A stretch of DNA of 13,474 bases from JANNGC01 sp043758205 (GCA_043758205.1 JAYVNY010000136.1:1-13474); one strand, 5' to 3'; positions 1-6,757 are shown, counted from the first letter of the stretch. The notes: generated by a model not told the origin, from the letters alone. Made by a program: numbers and translations.

Positions 1-435
1 CACGCCGAACAGATCGAGGATGGTGTTGCGATACTCCTCGCGGTTCAACCGGCGGATGGTCACGCGGCCCGGGTCGGGATTCGCCGGGTCGAGCTTGAAC
101 ACTTCTGCCTCAATCCACTTCGCAATGATTTTACGCTCGGCCTCGGAGGGCTGCGGCTTCTTCGCCGGCGGCATCATCTGCGTTTCTAGATTCTGCCACA
201 CGCCGAGCCACAGTTTGCGGGCGGCGAGTTGCGCGGTGAAATTTGTGAAGCCGTCCAAGGACACGCCGCCCTTCTCCGCGCCGTCGCCGTGGCAGTCGTA
301 GCAATACGTTTTCAGCAACGGCTCGACTTGGGCCTTGAAGTGCCGTGCGTCCGCTCCCCACGCGACCACGTAGGAAAAGACACCCACCAAGGCCGCGAGC
401 GCCAGCCGCTTCTTCGATTTATCACGCAATATCAT
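1..435 (-). CDS. Planctomycete-type cytochrome c / DUF1587 protein, N-terminal part (cut by window edge)
   Basis: The 145 visible residues start at ATG 435 and run open to base 1. Residues 1-28 are a signal peptide: basic MILRDKSKKR followed by a hydrophobic stretch. A PSCyt1-type haem domain follows, with the c-type haem motif CYDCH at 45-49 and a Met-Pro-Pro (MMPP) near 87-90 that probably supplies the distal ligand. From about residue 128 the sequence RRLNREEYRNTILDLFGV matches the start of DUF1587, which in planctomycetes and verrucomicrobia is followed by DUF1592, DUF1588 and DUF1585 in proteins of about 700-1000 residues. That part lies beyond the window. The protein should be exported and periplasmic. 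Its reaction is unknown; these proteins are often linked to polysaccharide degradation. A GTG at 450 is a possible alternative start. No strong ribosome binding site is seen. Confidence 0.85.
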   Translation of the reverse strand, partial: MILRDKSKKRLALAALVGVFSYVVAWGADARHFKAQVEPLLKTYCYDCHGDGAEKGGVSLDGFTNFTAQLAARKLWLGVWQNLETQMMPPAKKPQPSEAERKIIAKWIEAEVFKLDPANPDPGRVTIRRLNREEYRNTILDLFGV

Positions 436-589
436 TTTATCCAGTGGCACTCAGACGCGCCGGGGTGCCGGGCATTCAGACGTTTCCCATCGGGCCAGCG
501 TGACAGAAAAACACGACGCGAAAACATCCGTGCACACGGGCGCGCGGACATCCGCTGTCGTCAGTCCGCGACAGACAACCCCGGTGAGC

Positions 590-617
590 AAAAAAGGCCG
601 CCCTCGCGGGCGGCCTT
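590..617 (-). terminator. Rho-independent terminator of the isomerase-like gene
   Basis: A perfect 10-bp stem (594-603 with 608-617, AAGGCCGCCC / GGGCGGCCTT) has a 4-base loop at 604-607. Read on the minus strand it runs straight into a T-tract (590-595). It lies 22 bases past the stop codon of the gene at 639-1499. There is no T-tract on the plus side, so it is oriented for the minus strand. Confidence 0.88.
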
Positions 618-638
618 GGGTGTGGGTCGAACCTGAAA

Positions 639-1499
639 TTACTTTTTCTCCGCGCCTTTGTAGGCCTTCACGAAGTCCACGCACTTGGTGATCTCGGGCA
701 CGCTGGTCGTCCAGTTGTATTCGTACTCGATGGAGATGTTGCCCTCGAAGCCCTGCTTCTTCAGCTCGTCGAGGCAGCGACCAATTTCACCGACGCCGGT
801 GCCATACGGCACGTCATGGCTGGGGCCGTAGTCCACCTTGTCCTTCATGTGGCTGCTGATGATGCGGCCTTTGAGAATGCGGAGGCACTGCACGGGGTTC
901 AGCCCGCTGGTCTGCCAATGCCCGGTGTCCGCGCACGCGCCGATGCGGGCGTCGCGACCCTTGGTCACTTCGAGAATGTAATAGGGATCCCAGACCCTGT
1001 AGCTCGGGTTGTTCGGCTGGCGCGGGTGATCGTGAATGCCGACCTTGATGTCGAACTCCTTCACGAGCGGCTCGATGATGTCGAGCTTCGTAGCGTCCTC
1101 GGTGGTGATGGCGTAGAGGCCGATCTTCTTGCCGAACTCAAAAATCTTGCGCCACTCCGCCGCGTCCTTGCCGCCGACCACGCCGTAGTTCACGGCCTTG
1201 ATGCCGTGCTCCTTCAACTTGGCCTGCACCTTGGCGATGACTTCGTCCGAGGCGCTGTGGTTCCACGCCGTGGCGTCGTCCTTGGTGAGCTTCTGACCGG
1301 GATAGAATTCGATGACCTTGCCGCCGCATTGCGCCGTCTTCTCGATGGCTTCGAAGACAGTGTAATGGTTGAAGCTGTAGGCCTGCAGGCCGATGGCGAA
1401 GCCGTTTTGTTTGAATTCGTCGGGAATGGCCTCGGCGCGCGCGCTGCCGATGAAAGCCGCCGCCGCGAGGGCGAGCAGGGAAAAGAATTTTGCGTTCAT
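639..1499 (-). CDS. Exported sugar-phosphate isomerase/epimerase-like TIM-barrel protein
   Basis: This 286-residue protein belongs to the xylose isomerase-like TIM-barrel (AP endonuclease 2) superfamily. Residues 1-23 are a classical signal peptide (MNAKFFSLLALAAAAFIGSA, then RAEA), so it probably acts in the periplasm. Candidate divalent-metal and active-site residues are E134 (ITTED), H156 and H158 (GIHDH), D191 and H194 (CADTGHW), H217 (SSHMKD) and E258/E260 (SIEYEY), in the order and spacing expected for the family. It probably isomerises or epimerises a sugar or inositol-like substrate, but the substrate cannot be read from sequence. ATG 1499 was chosen over an in-frame ATG at 1523 because the signal peptide then starts directly with MNAKFF, and the promoter-like element at 1517-1545 would overlap the longer form. 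The gene is probably monocistronic, given its own promoter and terminator. Confidence 0.88.
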   Translation of the reverse strand: MNAKFFSLLALAAAAFIGSARAEAIPDEFKQNGFAIGLQAYSFNHYTVFEAIEKTAQCGGKVIEFYPGQKLTKDDATAWNHSASDEVIAKVQAKLKEHGIKAVNYGVVGGKDAAEWRKIFEFGKKIGLYAITTEDATKLDIIEPLVKEFDIKVGIHDHPRQPNNPSYRVWDPYYILEVTKGRDARIGACADTGHWQTSGLNPVQCLRILKGRIISSHMKDKVDYGPSHDVPYGTGVGEIGRCLDELKKQGFEGNISIEYEYNWTTSVPEITKCVDFVKAYKGAEKK

Positions 1500-1516
1500 A
1501 ATTTGGTGTGCCGGGA

Positions 1517-1545
1517 ATAGCACTCGCGACGCGCCGGAGTGTCAA
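1517..1545 (-). promoter_or_regulatory. Sigma-70-like promoter of the exported isomerase gene
   Basis: The minus strand carries a perfect TTGACA (1545-1540), a 17-base spacer and TGCTAT (1522-1517, 3 of 6 to consensus). The predicted start near 1510 leaves a leader of only about 11 bases before ATG 1499. The -35 box is the strong part; the -10 is weak. Confidence 0.45.
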
Positions 1546-1572
1546 AACAAAAGTGGTAGGCGGCCTGATGGC

Positions 1573-1592
1573 GCGCGGCATGAATGCCGCGC
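1573..1592. repeat. Short palindrome, REP-like
   Basis: This is a perfect 9-bp inverted repeat with a 2-base centre: GCGCGGCAT, GA, ATGCCGCGC. It lies in the 146-base gap between two divergent genes and is followed by a C-rich run. No T-tract follows, so it is not a standard terminator. It looks like a dispersed intergenic palindrome; copy number cannot be judged from one window. Confidence 0.6.
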
Positions 1593-1611
1593 CCCCGCGC
1601 CACGGCGAGGC

Positions 1612-1639
1612 TCGACGCTGCGAAATCCATGGCCATAAT
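1612..1639 (+). promoter_or_regulatory. Candidate promoter of the small membrane protein gene
   Basis: TCGACG (1612-1617, 4 of 6) is followed by a 16-base spacer and CATAAT (1634-1639, 5 of 6). The predicted transcription start falls on or next to GTG 1646, which would make the mRNA leaderless. This is pattern matching only. Confidence 0.3.
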
Positions 1640-1645
1640 CAGAAC

Positions 1646-1978
1646 GTGAACTTCACACCGCCCGAGCCACTGGGTCGGCCCCGGCGCCGGAAACTTCTCT
1701 GGCTGCTGTTCTGGTTTGTTCTTCTGACCTCGCCGGTTCTGGTCGTAGCCGGGCCACCCCTCCTTCGGCACTTCTCCGGTTTCCAGCTTCCGGTGCCGCA
1801 TGAAATGCTCGCGTACCTCAGCAGCATGGTGGCAGGCGCGACGGTCTCGGGATTTCTTCTCGCGCGCCTTATGAATGAGGATACGACAGATTTTGTCCGC
1901 CAGGGGTTCGGCTATTCGGTTGCCTTCGCCTTGCTGCACCTGATGATCGTGTCTGTACTGATGAATTCTCTGGTTTGA
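1646..1978 (+). CDS. Small hydrophobic membrane protein, unrecognised
   Basis: This is a 110-residue protein if translation starts at GTG 1646. I do not recognise the family. Three hydrophobic segments are visible: about residues 17-40 (LLWLLFWFVLLTSPVLVVAG), 53-74 (YLSSMVAGATVSGFLLARLM) and 85-110 at the C-terminus (FGYSVAFALLHLMIVSVLMN). A basic GRPRRRK run precedes the first, which suggests a cytoplasmic N-terminus. The frame stays open upstream to ATG 1508, but that part is Arg/Pro-rich, crosses the palindrome at 1573-1592 and looks non-coding. The gene is convergent with the VTC gene (56 bases between stops). VTC genes in bacteria often sit next to a membrane protein (DUF4956), but this one is shorter and I cannot claim homology. 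Confidence 0.55.
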   Translation: MNFTPPEPLGRPRRRKLLWLLFWFVLLTSPVLVVAGPPLLRHFSGFQLPVPHEMLAYLSSMVAGATVSGFLLARLMNEDTTDFVRQGFGYSVAFALLHLMIVSVLMNSLV

Positions 1979-2033
1979 AGCTGAGAAATAATTCGAAAGG
2001 CGAGCCAAGCTGTCCACACCTTCCGATGCGGGT

Positions 2034-2858
2034 TCACGCGTGGCGTTGCGCAACGAGATGCTTGTCCGGGTCGAGCCGGCCGATGGCGCGCGGGGCTTCG
2101 CGGAAATCGCCCGCGTGACTCACGCCGAACTCCGGCAGGCCCGCCAGACCCTCGGCATATTTCGCCGCCCCACACTGCATCAGGCCAAACCGCTCGACGA
2201 GCGAGCGGAGCCAATCCGGGAAACGGTCGGTGAACTTGAGTTCAAGAATCACGCGGTTGCCAAAAGGCCGGCTCGGCGCATCCATCGCGGTGCCAAACGT
2301 CAGCGTGTGGCGCGGCTCGGTGAAGACCTCGCGGTCGAAGGTCACACGCGTGTTGTCCGACACGGGATCAATGTAGGCTTCGCGCTGGTAGCAGACGTGC
2401 GCCTGCGGCACGGCCTGAATCTGGTTCGTGAGTTGCACGAAATTCTGCACCGCCGAGAGCGCGCGCGGGTCTTTGGAAATCAAATCCTCCATCGCGGGAA
2501 AGTGGCCGTTGAGGAGCCGCGCCACCGCATCCTTCTTCACCCCGCCGCGCTGCTTGAGAATGCAGTTGTTCATGCGGCGCTTGATTTCAAAAAACACCGG
2601 TGTGTTCGGACGTTCGTCGTAGAAACGCAGGCGCAGTTTGAAGCGGTTCTTGTCGCCATTGATCGTGGTCCAGAAAGTATAGAGGTCGGCGGAGTCGAGA
2701 TAGAGGCTGTGGACGGGGTAGCTGAAATTGGGCTGGCCCACGCCATTCTCGTCGAGATCGAGGTGCGAGGCGACTTCGGCGCGCACGGCGATGGCCTGGT
2801 CTTCACTGAGCATGTATTTCTGCTCGAACCTCTGGCGTTGCATCCGGTCAGGTGACAT
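2034..2858 (-). CDS. VTC domain protein, polyphosphate polymerase-like
   Basis: This 274-residue protein has the VTC fold of the tunnel-enzyme (CYTH-like/triphosphate tunnel) superfamily. In yeast Vtc4 the same domain makes polyphosphate from ATP. Tunnel-type charged residues appear in the expected order: E12 and K14 (FEQKY), YLDS 53-56, R72/K74/R76/R78 (FKLRLRFY region), E91 and K93 (FFEIKRR), K102 and R104 (LKQRGG), R159, R171, D175, E206 and K208 (LELKF), and K233 (KYAEG). It has no SPX domain and no membrane segment, so it is a soluble catalytic domain only. ATG 2858 was taken as the start; an ATG at 2843 is possible. A TATGCT box lies 16 bases upstream of ATG 2858. The last 30 residues (after KYAEGLAGLPEFG) look unstructured. 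Confidence 0.85.
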   Translation of the reverse strand: MSPDRMQRQRFEQKYMLSEDQAIAVRAEVASHLDLDENGVGQPNFSYPVHSLYLDSADLYTFWTTINGDKNRFKLRLRFYDERPNTPVFFEIKRRMNNCILKQRGGVKKDAVARLLNGHFPAMEDLISKDPRALSAVQNFVQLTNQIQAVPQAHVCYQREAYIDPVSDNTRVTFDREVFTEPRHTLTFGTAMDAPSRPFGNRVILELKFTDRFPDWLRSLVERFGLMQCGAAKYAEGLAGLPEFGVSHAGDFREAPRAIGRLDPDKHLVAQRHA

Positions 2859-2936
2859 GCAGGGAGATTAACTCAGCATACCCTTTTGCAAAGTCTGCAA
2901 AGCGTCCGTCTCTTTGCGTGGATTTAGTCCCTCGGA

Positions 2937-3284
2937 TTATCTGTTTGGTGGGGCGCGAAACGTGCCGAGGTAGCGCGTGAGCAATTCTTCCTGCGCGGGC
3001 TTGAGCTTCGACTTGCGGGCCATTTTCCTCATCCAGTCATCCCAATCCTTTTGCGAGTAGTCCACAGGCTGGTAGAACTTGTGACACTTCGCGCACTTGG
3101 CCGCGTAGAGCGTGCTCGCGTCGTCAACCTCCTGGGCCGAAAACCCTGCCGCAGCCGCCCCGTCCGCGGTCAGCACGGGCATGGAGTCGGAACCGGCGCG
3201 GCCGCTGGTGGCGGAGCTTTGACACCCCACGAGCGCGGCGCCAAACGCAGCCGCAACCAGCGTGTGAACGAAAAGACAGCGCAT
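2937..3284 (-). CDS. Small c-type cytochrome lipoprotein
   Basis: This 115-residue protein has a lipoprotein signal peptide (MRCLFVHTLVAAAFGAALVG followed by Cys21; the lipobox is LVGC), so the mature protein should be anchored in a membrane facing the periplasm or the outside. After a flexible Ser/Ala/Gly linker, a single c-type haem motif CAKCH lies at residues 64-68. Met85 and Met88 (WMRKMARK) are candidate distal ligands in a short helical tail ending in LLTRYLGTF. ATG 3284 overlaps the stop codon of the upstream barrel gene by one base (TGATG), a sign of translational coupling. The two products therefore probably act together, with the cytochrome carrying electrons to or from the barrel protein or the cell surface. 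The open frame upstream of 3284 is only the barrel gene in another frame. Confidence 0.85.
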   Translation of the reverse strand: MRCLFVHTLVAAAFGAALVGCQSSATSGRAGSDSMPVLTADGAAAAGFSAQEVDDASTLYAAKCAKCHKFYQPVDYSQKDWDDWMRKMARKSKLKPAQEELLTRYLGTFRAPPNR

Positions 3285-4135
3285 CAAAATGAGAAGCCGA
3301 CGATCAACCGCGCGTTCCAGCGCTCGTGACCTTCGAGTTCGAGGCGGGTGTTGTCGTCCGGATTTTCGTGGTGAAAGGTGTGACCCCAGATCTGCGGCAT
3401 GACGGTGAGCGTGGCCCACCAGTTTCCGCGATGATAATTCACCACCGGCCCGCAATAGAGCGCACTGTTCTCCCAGATTCTGTATTCGGGCAGTTCGTTG
3501 TGGTCGCGCGCTTCCAATCCCACGGCCCAGTGTTTGCCGATCAATCGTGTGAGTCCGGCACTGATCTCCACCTCGCCTTCGGTTTCCCGGAAATGATCCT
3601 CCCACTCCGTGGCGTGGGTCAGATTGAGCGCCCACTTCCAATCGCCGTGGCGCTGGCCGAGAATGATCTTTTGCTCCAACTCGGCATTCTCTCCGTCGTA
3701 GGTCGGTTCGAGATAGAGCGTCAGGCCGACCTTCTGGGTCGCCGGGTTCAAAAGCATGTAGCGGTTTTCAATGGAAATACCGTCCCAGTGCAGGTCGCGG
3801 GTTTTGTGGCCTGACACCGGGTCCTGGTAGCTGGTGTGCGATTCGTTGACGTAGAGGCCCACGGTGTAGTTGTCCGTGACGCCGTATTCCGCCTCGGTGC
3901 GGAATTGCCAGCGCTGGTAATCTTTCTGCCCCACCGTCGAGTTGCGGCCCGCCCGGAGGGTGAACCACTGTTCGATTTCAAACGCGCCTTGCGGCAACGT
4001 TTCCGGTTCGTAGGAATAGGTGAAGAGCCGGTCGTTGGCTGAGACACTGGCCCCCCAGAGCGCGAGGACCGCTACGCATCCAAAGTTTTTCATTAGGTTC
4101 CATTTCGCTACCGACGTGATGTCGTTCGTTTTCAT
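3284..4135 (-). CDS. Exported, probably outer-membrane beta-barrel protein
   Basis: This protein has 283 residues from ATG 4135, or 269 from ATG 4093. The second start gives a compact 19-residue signal peptide (MKNFGCVAVLALWGASVSA, then ND), so it may be the true one. The mature part is rich in alternating aromatic/polar strands (EIEQWFTLRAGR, YTVGLYVNES, GLTLYLEPTY, WKWALNLTH, WWATLTVMPQIWG) and ends in the aromatic GFSF typical of outer-membrane barrels. It resembles an uncharacterised barrel family seen in verrucomicrobia (possibly DUF6662; from memory, not verified). The frame stays open back to 4633 but runs through the tRNA gene, so the start must lie downstream of it. The next gene, the cytochrome lipoprotein, overlaps it by one base. 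Confidence 0.75.
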   Translation of the reverse strand: MKTNDITSVAKWNLMKNFGCVAVLALWGASVSANDRLFTYSYEPETLPQGAFEIEQWFTLRAGRNSTVGQKDYQRWQFRTEAEYGVTDNYTVGLYVNESHTSYQDPVSGHKTRDLHWDGISIENRYMLLNPATQKVGLTLYLEPTYDGENAELEQKIILGQRHGDWKWALNLTHATEWEDHFRETEGEVEISAGLTRLIGKHWAVGLEARDHNELPEYRIWENSALYCGPVVNYHRGNWWATLTVMPQIWGHTFHHENPDDNTRLELEGHERWNARLIVGFSF

Positions 4136-4343
4136 AAACGAGACGTTACGGAGGGGTTTGTTCCCGCGCATTCGGTGGCTTGCGAATCTTTGGCGGCGGC
4201 TTGCGATCCTGAAAGGCGGAGGAATTGCGGTCGTTTTCGGCGGCACGGGCGGGTTGAGCGATGACGTTCCTGCTGAGTTCCTCATGTCTAAGGTTCCCTT
4301 CGCTTTCAGCGTTTTGCCTTTCGCGATTGCAGCGTAACGAAAG

Positions 4344-4418
4344 TGGTAGGCGATGAAGGATTCGAACCTCCGACCCACTGCGTGTAAAGCAGCTGCGCTA
4401 CCACTGCGCCAATCGCCC
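4344..4418 (-). tRNA. tRNA-Val (anticodon UAC)
   Basis: The 75 bases fold into a full cloverleaf. The acceptor is GGGCGAT with ATCGCCT, where the first pair is a G-U wobble (position 1 with 72). The D-stem is GCGC/GCGC with loop AGTGGTA. The anticodon stem GCTGC/GCAGT encloses the loop TTTACAC, giving anticodon TAC for valine. The variable loop is GGGTC, and the T-arm is GGAGG-TTCGAAT-CCTTC. The 3' CCA is encoded (4346-4344). No other tRNA lies next to it. Confidence 0.95.
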
Positions 4419-4428
4419 GACAGCCCAG

Positions 4429-4457
4429 ACGCTATCAGCCCAAGTTCCAAAGTCCAA
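4429..4457 (-). promoter_or_regulatory. Candidate promoter of tRNA-Val
   Basis: The minus strand carries TTGGAC (4457-4452), a 17-base spacer and TAGCGT (4434-4429). The predicted start near 4422 is only a few bases before the mature tRNA 5' end. The -35 box lies inside the heptamer repeats at 4443-4463. The -10 box matches consensus at only 3 of 6 positions. Confidence 0.3.
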
Positions 4458-4463
4458 CGTCCA
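4443..4463. repeat. Three degenerate 7-base tandem repeats
   Basis: The units are AGTTCCA, AAGTCCA and ACGTCCA in direct succession, between the tRNA gene and the topoisomerase stop codon. This is a short, low-complexity intergenic repeat of unknown role. Confidence 0.4.
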
Positions 4464-4491
4464 ATGCGCGGCTGACACGCGCCGCCTAGGA

Positions 4492-6573
4492 TTACGTGAA
4501 CTGCAGCTTCGTCGTCGGCGCATCCGCATCCCAGCCGCGCGGCGGTTTGCTGTTCACGGCGGCCACTTCCTTGATCGAGAGCTGACGCCCCAGCGTCTTC
4601 GGACTCTTCACGTCCACCTCGCTCGGGTTGCAAGTCTGCTGGCTGATCTTCTGGTGCGGCGCGGCCTTGTAGCGGATGAAAATTTCCTTCGGCGTGTCCG
4701 GCTCAAAGTAGAGGATGCGCGACTTCTCGGGGATGCAGTTGTAGTCGCGGTTCAAAATCGTGCCGCCGAACGCGAAGCGCTTGATGTAGGTCGCCTCGCG
4801 GTTCGTATACACGCAGGTGAAAACGCGGTCGCGCTCCGGCAGGCCGCAGAAGTAAAGGTCCGGTCCCACGAACATTTTCTCCTGCAACTCCACGACTTTG
4901 TAATGACCGTCTTTGAAGACCATGAGCAGCTTGTCGAACTTGGTGCATTCCAGGCGGAACTCTTCGCCAGACACCTTGTAGCCCACGTAACCGCTCTCGC
5001 GATCATACGCGACCTTGAACGCCTTGAACGCGGCTTCCTTCACGTCCACTTCGTCGTAGCGGCTGCTCTTGGTCAGGCGCGGATATTCCTCGGCGTACTT
5101 CGCGATCAACGCCTCCAGGTGATTGATCACATACTTGGTCAACTGCTTGAGATGCTTCCGCGTCTCGCCGAGGTCCGCCTTGATCTGCTCCGTTTCCTCG
5201 CGGTGTTTGTTGATGTCGAAGAGCGAGATGCGGCGGATGCGGACTTGCAGCAATCGCTCCACGTCGGCGTCGCTCACGTCGCGCAATAGTTCCTTGCGGA
5301 AGGGCTTCAGGCCCTCATGCACCGCCGCCATCACCGTCTCGTTCGTCTTGCACAACTCAATCTTCTTGTAGATGCGCTCCTCGATGAAAATACGTTCCAG
5401 CGTGCGCGCGTGCAGTTCTTCGAGAAGCTGCTTCTCCTTCAACTCCAGTGCGCGCTTCATCAAGTCCACGAGCTGATCCGTGTTCGCGCGCAGCACTTCG
5501 GTCACGGTCAGTTCCACCGGGCGATTGTTGCGGATGACCGTGATGCGGCTGGTGATGGACACCTCGCAATCGGTGAACGCGTAGAGCGCATCAATCAACT
5601 GCTGCGCACTCACGCCCGCCGGAGCCTTCACTTCGATCTCCACGTTCTCGGACGTGAAATCGTTGACCGACTTGACCTTGATCTTGCCCTTCCGCGAGGC
5701 GTCCTCGATGGAGGCCATCAACGACTCTGTCGTCGTCGTGGGCGGAATCTCTTTGATGACGACGGTGTTCTCGTCCTTCTCTTTGATCTTGGCGCGGACT
5801 TTGATCGAGCCTTTGCCATCCGCGTAGTCGCGCGCGTCCATCAGGCCGCCGGTCTGGAAATCGGGCAGGCACTTGAAGCTCTCCTTTTTCAGAATCGCAA
5901 TCTGCGCCTGAAGCAGCTCGATGAAATTGTGCGAGAGAATGCGCGCCGACATGCCGACCGCGATGCCCTCGGTGCCGAGCATGAGCAGCAGCGGCAGCTT
6001 GCAGGGCAACGAGACTGGTTCGCGCTTGCGCCCGTCGTAGCTGGGCACGAATTCCGTCAGCTCGTCGTTGAAGATTTCTTTGCGCGCGAGTTCCGTGAGC
6101 CGGCACTCGATGTAGCGCGGCGCGGCCGCCGGATCGCCCGTGTAAATGTTGCCGTAGTTGCCTTGCCGCTCGATGACGTAACGCTTGTTCGCCAGCACCA
6201 CCAAGGCGTCGCCGATGGAGGCGTCGCCGTGCGGATGATACTTCATCGTCTCGCCGACGATGTTGGCCACCTTCATGAAGCGCCCGTCATCCGTCTCGTG
6301 CAAGGCCCAGAGAATGCGCCGCTGAACGGGCTTCAAACCATCCGCGAGATTCGGAATGGCGCGGTCGCGAATGACGTAGCTGGCGTAGTCGAGGAAGCCG
6401 CGATCCACGCGCCGGTGCAATGCCTGCTCGATGTTGCCCGGCACGAAGGGACGATGAATGATTTCTTCCGGCACGCTCTCAACTTCGACATGGGCATGGC
6501 CGTTGCCGTTTTCCGGCGTTGGCGCGGGCTGCGGCTTCCCTTCCGCGTTGGACTTCTTTTTCTTCTCGCTCAT
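4492..6573 (-). CDS. DNA topoisomerase type IIA subunit A (ParC/GyrA-like)
   Basis: This is a 693-residue A subunit of a type IIA topoisomerase, which cuts and rejoins both DNA strands together with a GyrB/ParE partner that is not in this window. The first 45 residues are a charged, low-complexity tail (MSEKKKKSNAEG...). The breakage-reunion core follows: RRILWALHE near 85-93, the helix-turn-helix region KYHPHGDASIGDALV at 111-125, and the catalytic tyrosine Y154 with R153 (AAAPRYIECRL). The C-terminal third is short, and no gyrase box (QRRGGKG-like) is visible, which favours a decatenating ParC-like role over supercoiling. The HGDASIGDALV wording is what I recall for Bacteroidota-type A subunits. 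ATG 6573 (MSEKKKK) was chosen over the in-frame ATG 6603, which only adds a hydrophobic decapeptide. No Shine-Dalgarno site is seen. Confidence 0.93.
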   Translation of the reverse strand: MSEKKKKSNAEGKPQPAPTPENGNGHAHVEVESVPEEIIHRPFVPGNIEQALHRRVDRGFLDYASYVIRDRAIPNLADGLKPVQRRILWALHETDDGRFMKVANIVGETMKYHPHGDASIGDALVVLANKRYVIERQGNYGNIYTGDPAAAPRYIECRLTELARKEIFNDELTEFVPSYDGRKREPVSLPCKLPLLLMLGTEGIAVGMSARILSHNFIELLQAQIAILKKESFKCLPDFQTGGLMDARDYADGKGSIKVRAKIKEKDENTVVIKEIPPTTTTESLMASIEDASRKGKIKVKSVNDFTSENVEIEVKAPAGVSAQQLIDALYAFTDCEVSITSRITVIRNNRPVELTVTEVLRANTDQLVDLMKRALELKEKQLLEELHARTLERIFIEERIYKKIELCKTNETVMAAVHEGLKPFRKELLRDVSDADVERLLQVRIRRISLFDINKHREETEQIKADLGETRKHLKQLTKYVINHLEALIAKYAEEYPRLTKSSRYDEVDVKEAAFKAFKVAYDRESGYVGYKVSGEEFRLECTKFDKLLMVFKDGHYKVVELQEKMFVGPDLYFCGLPERDRVFTCVYTNREATYIKRFAFGGTILNRDYNCIPEKSRILYFEPDTPKEIFIRYKAAPHQKISQQTCNPSEVDVKSPKTLGRQLSIKEVAAVNSKPPRGWDADAPTTKLQFT

Positions 6574-6648
6574 TTGGAACGCCAAGAGTTGCAGCAAGCA
6601 CAAACCCGGTGCAAGAAAGCGTTGCGCGACCGGGAGTCATTTCGTTCT

Positions 6649-6756
6649 CGGAGCGCGGGTTTTTAACCCGCAGCAACGTCCACAGGTCGAAGGAGTAGGA
6701 ACTTGCGAACACTGCCCACCGCTCCACGTTGCTGCGGGTTAAAAACCCGCGCTCCG
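6649..6756. repeat. 31-bp perfect inverted repeat around a 46-base spacer (REP doublet/BIME-like)
   Basis: The left arm (6649-6679) and right arm (6726-6756) are exact reverse complements. Each arm also contains its own palindrome (GCGGGTT TTT AACCCGC at 6655-6671, mirrored in the right arm). The element fills most of the gap between the topoisomerase start and the stop of the flavodoxin-like gene, both on the minus strand. It has no coding capacity. The structure is that of two inverted REP units. No transposase is present. Confidence 0.85.
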
Positions 6757-6757
6757 T

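Noticed and set aside
436..589. Possible small gene or regulatory RNA left of the terminator
   Set aside because: There is only a weak 6-bp stem (CTGTCG / CGACAG near 554-573) and no convincing reading frame; it is probably the upstream region of the gene at 1-435.
2040..2855. Open frame on the plus strand almost as long as the VTC gene
   Set aside because: It is a mirror of the VTC gene, which has conserved residues; the mirror has none.
2881..2925. Hairpin with GCAAAG / CTTTGC after the cytochrome gene
   Set aside because: The stem is only 6-7 bp and no T-tract follows on the minus strand; too weak to call a terminator.
4136..4633. N-terminal extension of the barrel-like gene
   Set aside because: It would translate through the tRNA-Val gene and into the topoisomerase gene; a signal peptide starts downstream.
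5317..6666. Long open frame on the plus strand (about 449 codons)
   Set aside because: It is antisense to the topoisomerase gene, His/Arg/Val-rich without motifs; a product of high GC at codon position 3 on the other strand.
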